Program-made: the position numbers and the translations under genes
Assembly: GCA_015499995.1 (NCBI GenBank)
Contig: JADNRV010000163.1
Span: 1 to 64,000, forward strand
Direction: 5' to 3'
Length of the DNA stretch: 64,000 nt
Source of the DNA: Flammula alnicola
Lineage: Eukaryota; Basidiomycota; Agaricomycetes; Agaricales; Strophariaceae
Notes under the pieces: model-generated
What the model was told of the DNA's origin: nothing
Seen by the model: only the letters and a program-made list of their open reading frames with translations
Databases searched by the model: none
Shown: piece by piece, positions 56,867-64,000 of the stretch
Layout of the letters: the number at the start of each line of letters is the position of its first letter
Position numbering within the stretch: position 1 is the first letter of the stretch

Positions 56867-59379
56867 TGCCAGTACAACCAATGCTGGATGAGGTGCAGGT
56901 TTTGAGCTGGAACGTGGCCAGGGACAGGATGTCCCTGGATGTAATACTATCTCAATGTAACAACATTTATGATATTATTTTCGTGCAAGAACCCCCTTGG
57001 CGACACATAAGGACCGCCCCGTCTGCTGAAAACAGAAAGGGCGAGGATGTCATAGGCGCACCGAACCACCCAGATTGGCTGGCAATGGTCCGTGCGCCCA
57101 CTACTGTCGATGAGCGACCCCGGGTCATGACCTACGTTTCGACGAGGTTGGCCCGGTATCGTCCGTCTTTACGAAGGGATGTGATCGATCACCCCGATAT
57201 ACAGGTCCTGTCACTCTCTACAAGTGCCAAGACATTCTTTTTGATGAACGTCTACTCTGACGCGGACCATGGGGCCATTAACTGGCTCAAGGCCCACAAC
57301 ACTACACTTCCTCGATTCCATTTCATGGGCGGGGACTTCAACGCACACTCCGAGGACTGGGACGAGGGTCACAGTGGTCGGGAGGGATGCGCTCTCTCAC
57401 TGCAGCAATCTGCTGCTATTCTTGGGCTCGAACTGGCTGCCTTTGGCAATCCAGGGCCCACGCACATACCAAGAGATCCCACCAAACGCAAAACGGTGAT
57501 CGATCTCGCTTTCGTCCCACCTAACCAGGTGATTGACGGTACTGTTGTCCGATGCCCGGACATTCAACTCAAATCGGATCATATTCCGATTTCGATCACA
57601 CTGGACATCTCTCCCGCCCCTAACGGGGCGGTTCGGATGTCTCTTCCTACTGATGATGTTCCGGCATTCATCAATTCTATCAGCTCGGGGCTTCGGGCTA
57701 TCGACCCGACTGCCCCTCTTAACACCGAGGAACAGATTGAGGCTGCTGCGCAAGCGGTGGCTTTGGTCTTCTCTTCTGCATGGGATTCCCATGCTAAAGA
57801 GTCCTTCATTACCCGGCGATCTAAGCCCTGGTGGACCCAGGAGTGCTCAGACGCCCTTGACACGTTCCGGCGCAGTCGCCTGCCCGAGGACTGGAAATCT
57901 TTTCGGAAGACCGTCCGAGATGTCAAGCGCGAGTTCTTTGATCAGCGGATCCATGAAATTGCGTCTGCTAACAAGCACCCGTGGGACCTCATGAACTGAG
58001 TCCAGCAGCGCAAACTTCCTCCGTGTGAGGCTCTCCATTACCGTGGCGAGCCCTGCAATGATATGCCCGCCCTCTGGGACGCGCTTCATGGTACATACAA
58101 CTCTGCCTCAGACAGGGTGTTTGATGCCAATTTGTTGAATTCTCCCCCACTCTGCCTGTTAGGGAGTGGATTCGTTTCTCCGCGCTGGAACTCACAGAGG
58201 CTCTCTCTGCGTGTTCCGGTCTGTCTGCTCCGGGTCCGGATCATGTCAATTGGTCCCACCTGAAGGGGATAGTACATCGTGACCCTCATTCCATTGAGGT
58301 CCTCCTTTCGATTGCCAATGCCTGCATGCGTGTGGGCTATTGGCCGTCTGTTTTCAAGGATTCGCTCTCGGTGATTATTCCCAAGCTGAACAAGCCGTCC
58401 TACTCTGCACCTAAGGCGTTCAGGCCTATTGTTCTCCTGAACACCATTGGTAAATTGATCGAGAAGATGATCTCGAATCGCATTCAGTTCGACGCAGTCG
58501 GGCTGGATATTTTCCATCCTAACCAGGTGGGTGGAGTGCGTCAACGCTCCACTGAGGATGCTGGGCTCTTCCTAACGCACATTGTGCGTGCAGGGTGGGC
58601 TAAGGGTTTAAAGACTAGCGTGGTCGCCTTTGATCTCGCTCAGTTTTTCCCTTCACTTAATCACGACGCGCTTGTGATTATTCTTCGGAAACTTGGCCCA
58701 TTGGTGGTCAAGTTTTTCGCATCTTATCTGGTAGAACGGAAGATGCGTATGCGTGGAATTCCTTTTTATCAGACCCGTTGCAGGCAGACGTGGGGGTGGG
58801 CCAGGGATCGGCCTTGTCTCCTGTCTTGTCGGCTATCTATCTGGCGCCTATTATGCGCCTGTTCGAGAAGCGGTGCCTCAACCTTGGGTTGAGGGTCGAC
58901 CTCCTCTCATATGTTGATGATGGCACACTCATCGTGCAAGATGAGTGGCTGGATCATAATATTGCTATGCTCAAGAAGGCATATGCTGTTATCTTCGAGT
59001 TGTTCAAGGCCTTTGCCTTGGCGCTCGAGCACGATAAGTCTGAGATCTATCATTTTGATAGGTCCCACGCTTACTATAATCCTAGCATCGATCTCAGGTA
59101 CGCACCCTACACCGGAGATCGTGCTAATTACCTCAAGCCCAAGACGTTTTGGCAGTACTTGGGCTTTTACTTTGACCGCAAGCTTACTTTCAATGAGCAT
59201 GTGCGTTATTACTCCACCAAGGGATTCACGTCGGTTGTGTCGATGAAGATGCTTGGCTCCTCCACTCGGGGGCTTTTGCCTATGCAGAAGCGCCTCCTTT
59301 ACCGCACATGTGTGGTCCCCATATTCACATATGGGTATCGCATGTGGTTTTTCAAGGGTGCCCGCAACAAGGGCCTCAC
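56866..59379 (+). pseudogene. LINE-A ORF2, copy A6, degenerate and truncated
   Basis: The endonuclease frame is open from 56866 to TGA 57997-57999, which replaces Trp in LMNWVQ. After that, frameshifts near 58145 (TCTCCCCCACTCTG) and 58744 (AAGATGCGTATG, one base lost) and a 6-bp deletion near 58697 break the RT. YVDD is present near 58910. A7 cuts it at 59379. Confidence 0.9.
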
Positions 59380-59498
59380 ACTCTCCTTTTCCAGTAACTA
59401 CTATGGTCGACCGTGGGAACAACTTCAGCAACCAGCAACATCGTCCCCCACTGCTTCACACCGTCGAGCGCTCTTGGGCGCTCCGTTACTAGCAAGCA

Positions 59499-61616
59499 AT
59501 GCCGCCCAAAACCAATCCGAATCCCAAAGGTGGTGGCGATCGATCTACCCGATCGCCCGCCACACCTGCTCTTGTCGATCCGCTGGCTGGTTTATCCCCA
59601 GCGGAGAGACTCGCTGTTCAGCAGGCCGCCCTCGCAAGGCTGGCCCCCTCTACCACTGCGTCTGTTCAGGCAGCGCAGTCTACTGCATCTCCCTCTCCCC
59701 AGAGGCAGGTGTACGCATCTCCAGTTCCTCAGCAGGCGAGGCAACTCACACCAAGACCCGATCGACCCCGATCGCGGTCTTCGATTATCCACGACGACAG
59801 TGAGGTGCCCTATGGCGAAGAGGGCAATCCTGGCGACGATGACGAGGACATGTATGGGGAGGAAGCCCCCCCTGCAGGCCCTTCTACCCGCAATAGCACC
59901 ACCGCACCTCCGGAGACAGACGACGAGGTGATGCATCGACTTTCTGAGTCTCTTCGGATGGCATCGTCTTGGTTTCGTCGCTCCGGTGGCGAGGCCTTCG
60001 ACAGTGCTGGTTCGGAGGTCTCTCGACCTCTCGCATCGTCCATCGTTGGGTTTATCTCAGCGGTGTACTCATCTTCGTGGTGGGAAGCCACTACACTCAA
60101 CGTGGACGGTAATCGCACCGTCCACGAACTTACTTCGACGGTTGTGGCCTCGGTCTCCTCTCATGAGGAGACGATTCATGCCTCCACAGCCCCCATCCTC
60201 CCTGGTGCTTCCAGGTCGGGTCCTATGGACACTGACACGGACACTGGGATGTCATCTGCGACCCCCGCCCCCACGACTAGGAAGCCGACTGGGAAGGCTA
60301 GGGCGCCGGCGTTCACAGCGCCATCTGGTGCAGCGGCACCTCCGAAGTCGCAGCCTTCGGCTGCGCCTTCGAAGGGTGCCCCTGCCCCCCGTCAGCCTCG
60401 CAAGAGGCCGGCGGATTCCTACTTGAGGCCTCCGCCTCCTATTCCTCCACGGCCGGCTGGGTGGAAGAGCAGTCGTCTCAGCTATGCTGAGATGGCTGTT
60501 GCCAACCCACTGTCCCAGAGGGACCCTGCCATGGGCACTAGTGCCTTTGGTGGTGGACCCCCTCGCTATCCACCCGCGCCTCGAGTTCCTGCCATGCAGG
60601 CAGAGCTCAGGGGCAATAAACGATTCCTGTCGTCTCCGATAGGGCCGGCCTCTGCGAAGAAGCAGAAGACCACCCCGTCGTTTACTTCATCTGGACCTAC
60701 TCGCAAGCAGGTCCTGATCCAATACTCTGGCCCTGGGGAGCGCCCCAAGGACAGCAAAATCGTCGAGCTTCGCGATAAGATCGACAAAGGACTCCGAGAT
60801 GCAGCCAGGACCCTTCGGGTCCTGTCTGCCTCTCGTGCGTACGAGGGCATCTCCCTCGCTACCTCTGGTGTGGCCAACGAGGCCGACCTTAACGTCATCC
60901 GTGGCTTTGTCCATGCTATCACCCCCACATCCGACACCCTTGACGTGTGGGTTGGGCTCCCCACCTCGAAGTCTTATCTCAAGGCTCTCGATCTACCTGC
61001 GTTCAGTGACTACGTCACCAGGGTCCCCACCACTGGTACAGAGGTGAAGATGGCGATGCTCGCCTCTCCTCTGTCCATGGATATCATGCTCGCGGGTCCC
61101 CCTCGCGTCATCCGCAACTCGAAGGCGAGCTCTACCGCCCACGCCTTCTTCGAAATATACGACTCGCAATCGGGTCAACGTGCGAAGCGTCTTATCAACA
61201 AGACCTTCATGTTCCGTGGAAGGGTGATTCTCATTCGCCCAACCACTGTTAGCCCCAGAGTCCCCCTCTGCACTCGATGCTGGAGGTGGGGCCACCCGAG
61301 GAACTCCTGCAAAGCGCGCCAGCCGATCTGCGCTCGCTGCTCTGGCCCACATGAGGCGGAGGTGCATCGCATCGCCGCCTCGTGCTGCAAACCTCACCCG
61401 GAGGCTAAGCCCCCGACCAAAGGCACTCCGCTTGGTACGGACTGCCCCCACGCCGCGCGGTGCCCTTCGTGCCGCAAGGATCATTGGGCCTCTTCGAGCC
61501 ACTGCTCGTTTTGGCGTCACCGCTTCGACCGACCTTGGATCGAGGCTAAATATGCTGAGGTACGTGATTTCTGGTTAAATCGTCGTCCCACCCATCGCTC
61601 ACATAACGTAGCTTAA
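59499..61616 (+). CDS. LINE-A ORF1, gag-like zinc-knuckle protein, 705 aa, intact
   Basis: Best reference copy of ORF1. The N terminus is MPPKTNPNPKGGGDRSTRS; residues 30-370 are Pro/Ser/Ala-rich with an acidic patch (DDDEDMYGEE) and a basic patch (PRQPRKRPADSY). The conserved core follows. Knuckles: C591-x2-C-x4-H-x4-C (CTRCWRWGHPRNSC), CARCSGPHEAEVHRIAASCC, and CPSCRKDHWASSSHC. Expected role is binding LINE RNA in the ribonucleoprotein. The start is supported by the same ATG context in A1. The stop TAA overlaps the ORF2 ATG at 61616. Intact, but expression is not shown. Confidence 0.94.
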   Translation: MPPKTNPNPKGGGDRSTRSPATPALVDPLAGLSPAERLAVQQAALARLAPSTTASVQAAQSTASPSPQRQVYASPVPQQARQLTPRPDRPRSRSSIIHDDSEVPYGEEGNPGDDDEDMYGEEAPPAGPSTRNSTTAPPETDDEVMHRLSESLRMASSWFRRSGGEAFDSAGSEVSRPLASSIVGFISAVYSSSWWEATTLNVDGNRTVHELTSTVVASVSSHEETIHASTAPILPGASRSGPMDTDTDTGMSSATPAPTTRKPTGKARAPAFTAPSGAAAPPKSQPSAAPSKGAPAPRQPRKRPADSYLRPPPPIPPRPAGWKSSRLSYAEMAVANPLSQRDPAMGTSAFGGGPPRYPPAPRVPAMQAELRGNKRFLSSPIGPASAKKQKTTPSFTSSGPTRKQVLIQYSGPGERPKDSKIVELRDKIDKGLRDAARTLRVLSASRAYEGISLATSGVANEADLNVIRGFVHAITPTSDTLDVWVGLPTSKSYLKALDLPAFSDYVTRVPTTGTEVKMAMLASPLSMDIMLAGPPRVIRNSKASSTAHAFFEIYDSQSGQRAKRLINKTFMFRGRVILIRPTTVSPRVPLCTRCWRWGHPRNSCKARQPICARCSGPHEAEVHRIAASCCKPHPEAKPPTKGTPLGTDCPHAARCPSCRKDHWASSSHCSFWRHRFDRPWIEAKYAEVRDFWLNRRPTHRSHNVA

Positions 61617-62779
61617 TGCCAGTACAACCAATGCTGGATGAGGTGCAGGTTTTGAGCTGGAACGTGGCCAGGGACAGGATGTCCCTGGATGTAATACTAT
61701 CTCAATGTAACAACATTTATGATATTATTTTCGTGCAAGAACCCCCTTGGCGACACATAAGGACCGCCCCGTCTGCTGAAAACAGAAAGGGCGAGGATGT
61801 CATAGGCGCACCGAACCACCCAGATTGGCTGGCAATGGTCCGTGCGCCCACTACTGTCGATGAGCGACCCCGGGTCATGACCTACGTTTCGACGAGGTTG
61901 GCCCGGTATCGTCCGTCTTTACGAAGGGATGTGATCGATCACCCCGATATACAGGTCCTGTCACTCTCTACAAGTGCCAAGACATTCTTTTTGATGAACG
62001 TCTACTCTGACGCGGACCATGGGGCCATTAACTGGCTCAAGGCCCACAACACTACACTTCCTCGATTCCATTTCATGGGCGGGGACTTCAACGCACACTC
62101 CGAGGACTGGGACGAGGGTCACAGTGGTCGGGAGGGATGCGCTCTCTCACTGCAGCAATCTGCTGCTATTCTTGGGCTCGAACTGGCTGCCTTTGGCAAT
62201 CCAGGGCCCACGCACATACCAAGAGATCCCACCAAACGCAAAACGGTGATCGATCTCGCTTTCGTCCCACCCAACCAGGTGATTGACGGTACTGTTGTCC
62301 GATGCCCGGACATTCAACTCAAATCGGATCACATTCCGATCTCGATTACACTGGACATCTCTCCCGCCCCTAACGGGGCGGTTCGGATGTCTCTTCCTAC
62401 TGATGATGTTCCGGCATTCATCAATTCTATCAGTTCTGGGCTCCGGGCCATCGACCCGACTGCCCCTCTGGACACCGAGGAACAGATCGAGGCTGCTGCG
62501 CAAGCGGTGGCGTTGGTCTTCTCTTCTGCATGGGATTCCCATGCTAAAGAGTCATTTGTTACCCGGCGATCTAAGCCCTGGTGGACCCAGGAGTGCTCAG
62601 ACGCCCTTGACACGTTCCGGCGCAGTCGCCTGCCCGAGGACTGGAAATCCTTTCGGAAAACCATCCGAGATGTCAAGCGCGAGTTCTTTGATCAACGTAT
62701 CCATGAAATCGCGTCTGCTAACAAGCGCCCGTGGGACCTCATGAACTGGGTCCAACAGCGCAAACTTCCTCCTTGTGAG

Positions 62780-62781
<2 letters not shown>
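61616..62781 (+). pseudogene. LINE-A ORF2 N-terminal part, copy A7 (cut by LINE B3)
   Basis: Open from the TAATG start for about 388 codons: the full endonuclease (QEPPW, GDFNAHSEDW, SDHIPI) and the conserved stretch NKRPWDLMNWVQQRKLPP. The 3' tail of LINE B3 then starts as a T run. The endonuclease is almost identical to A3 and A6 at the DNA level, so these three copies are recent relatives. Confidence 0.9.
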
Positions 62782-62815
<34 letters not shown>

Positions 62816-64000
62816 ACAATTTTTATTCCGAAGCTCGATCGCAGCTCGGACTCTAACTAATACAAACGAGTACGCTACAATACCCAATGCAAAAGAAAGA
62901 AATTGGTCGCTCGCAGGGGAGCGTGCGGCGCGCGCGAGCGCGACGCGGGCGAGACTGCACTGCAGCCTGAAACCCAAATAGCGGACCTCGCAGCCCAGGA
63001 AATACAAACGCGCGGCGTTGTTAACGCTACCGAACGTAAGGTAGATATGGATTAAAAGGGTGGACAGGGGGGTCACCCAGATGAAGTCGGAGCCTGCCCG
63101 GCTCTCCCCACTTCGTTGGCAAACTCGACGTTGTCGTTACACCATGGCGGGTCCTCCAAGTGATGCGTGCCATAGACTCAGAGAGTCACAGGCGAAGCCA
63201 TGCAACGAACACGGCTGCGGCCCTCGCGGGATTTATCACACCACAATGGAAACACCTTTGGGCACTAGGTCTTGGGCCAGGGCCCCAACGACATCTAGGA
63301 TCACCCCCCGTCCAGAGTCCCTCATCCGACTCCGGCCTGGGGCCGATTGAACGCAAACGCACTAGGGTTGTCGCTCAAAAATTTCTCAAGACCCCATACT
63401 AGGTACGGGGCCCTGTGAGGTTACGTCGGGACCCTCACTCTGTGGAGGTCCTTATCTCGATTGCTAATGCCTGCATGCGGGTGGGTCATTGGCCGTCGCC
63501 CTTTAAGGAGTCTATGTCGGTTATTATCCCCAAACCCGGCAAGCCCTCGTACTCTACCCCTAAGGCGTTCAGGCCCATTGTGCTTCTGAATACTGTGGGG
63601 AAACTCATCGAGAAAATGATCTCGAACCGCATTCAGTTCGACGCTGTCGGGCAGGATATATTTCACCCGAATCAGGTTGGAGGCGTCAGGGGACGCTCCA
63701 CCGAGGACGCGGGTCTGTTTTTGACACACATGGTGAGGGCTGGGTGGGCGAAAGGGTTGAGGACTAGCGTCCTTGCCTTTGACCTTGCTCAGTTCTTTCC
63801 TTCTCTTAATCACGAGGTTCTCGTGATCATTCTCCGGAAGCTTGGCTTTCCACCGCTGGTGGTCAAGTTTTTCAGTTCTTATCTGGTAGAAAGGAAGACG
63901 CAGTATGCGTGGAACTCCTTCCTGTCAGACCCTCTGCAGGCAGATGTGGGCGTGGGACAGGGCTCTGCCCTGTCTCCTGTCTTGTCGGCCATTTACTTGG
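62782..64000 (-). mobile_element. LINE family B, copy B3, with internal inversion
   Basis: A 28-nt T run (62782-62809) and the reverse-complement B 3' UTR extend to about 63421. There the sequence switches to LINE-B ORF2 on the plus strand and continues to the window end. An inverted 5' segment attached to a normal 3' segment with a tail is the hallmark of twin priming. The far end is outside the window. Confidence 0.87.
63422..64000 (+). pseudogene. LINE-B ORF2 RT segment, inverted part of B3
   Basis: Encodes RRDPHSVEVLISIANACMR through PKAFRPIVLLN, FDLAQFFPSL and GQGSALSP of the RT, in an open frame to the window end. The sequence is close to B1 and B2. It has no start codon of its own. 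It runs opposite to the 3' part of the same insertion. Confidence 0.88.

Larger units (their letters stand above)
55764..59379 (+). mobile_element. LINE family A, copy A6
   Basis: Begins in the middle of ORF1 (CCCAGAGGGACCCCGCC) directly after SINE S5 and is cut by the 5' end of A7 in the RT thumb (NKGLT). The sequence across the ORF1/ORF2 junction and endonuclease is almost identical to A3 and A7. The 3' part is not seen in the window. Confidence 0.87.
59380..62781 (+). mobile_element. LINE family A, copy A7 (youngest-looking copy)
   Basis: Begins with the family 5' end (CACTCTCCTTTTCCAGTAAC) inside ORF2 of A6, then a 120-nt 5' UTR, an intact ORF1 and an intact ORF2 start. LINE B3 interrupts it at 62781/62782 in the linker before the RT (PPCEA). 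No stop or frameshift is seen in the parts present, so this copy looks the least decayed. Its 3' end is not in the window. Confidence 0.92.

Noticed and set aside
1..64000. Bacterial or viral origin, or an integrated phage or giant-virus region
   Set aside because: Everything identifiable is eukaryotic mobile DNA: LINEs with poly(A), SINEs, copia and hAT-like elements, plus spliceosomal introns.

Overview
This window looks like a retrotransposon-dense stretch of a filamentous fungal genome, most likely a basidiomycete. Supporting signs are Tad1/I-group-like LINEs with an APE-type endonuclease, reverse transcriptase and RNase H, a Ty1/copia fragment, hAT-like non-autonomous DNA elements, and short introns of about 60-75 nt with CTAAC-type branch sites. 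No ordinary host gene is visible. The only gene-like sequence that is not transposon-derived is a multi-exon fragment carried inside a DNA transposon (5537-6717).

The backbone is LINE sequence of three related families, here called A, B and C. ORF1 is a gag-like protein with three cysteine/histidine knuckles. ORF2 is endonuclease-RT-RNase H plus a C-terminal Cys/His motif. The two frames meet in a TAATG stop-start overlap. All LINEs end in TTGTTGATTT plus poly(A). Layout: B1 (+, 1-7657); copia fragment split by A1 (7658-8117 and 17436-18046, with A1 on - at 8118-17435); a LINE-B tail fused to an inverted copy of A1 (18047-20051); A2 (+, 21210-24580); A4 and A5 (+, 24931-35397); B2 (-, 35398-42872); A3 (+, 42873-45871); C (-, 46899-55170); A6 (+, 55764-59379); A7 (+, 59380-62781); B3, partly inverted (62782-64000). 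A7 has an intact 705-codon ORF1 and A1 an intact 700-codon ORF1. No ORF2 is complete, because each is broken by stops, frameshifts or insertions.

Other elements sit inside these LINEs. Long tRNA-derived SINEs (about 0.96-1.1 kb, with A and B boxes) carry 14-15 bp target duplications, and two of them end in the LINE 3' sequence. Several non-autonomous DNA elements have 8-bp target duplications and hAT-like ends (GAGGTCTTT / AAAGTAYTG), and some contain a tRNA-like module. There is also a foldback family (CACTAGTACC ends), a 580-bp element with AGGACCTCC ends, and an unclassified 1.8-kb insertion.

The most unusual signal is the interplay between LINEs and SINEs. One insertion with a single pair of target duplications has a tRNA-derived head and a LINE-A 3' end (48122-49897). 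A second SINE and a LINE fragment are stacked at one site that is present three times. A third SINE is fused to a LINE body (55171 onward). Together with an inverted LINE segment after a LINE tail (twin priming) and a trans version of it, this points to frequent template switching by the LINE reverse transcriptase. Several junctions could also be assembly artefacts and should be checked against long reads.
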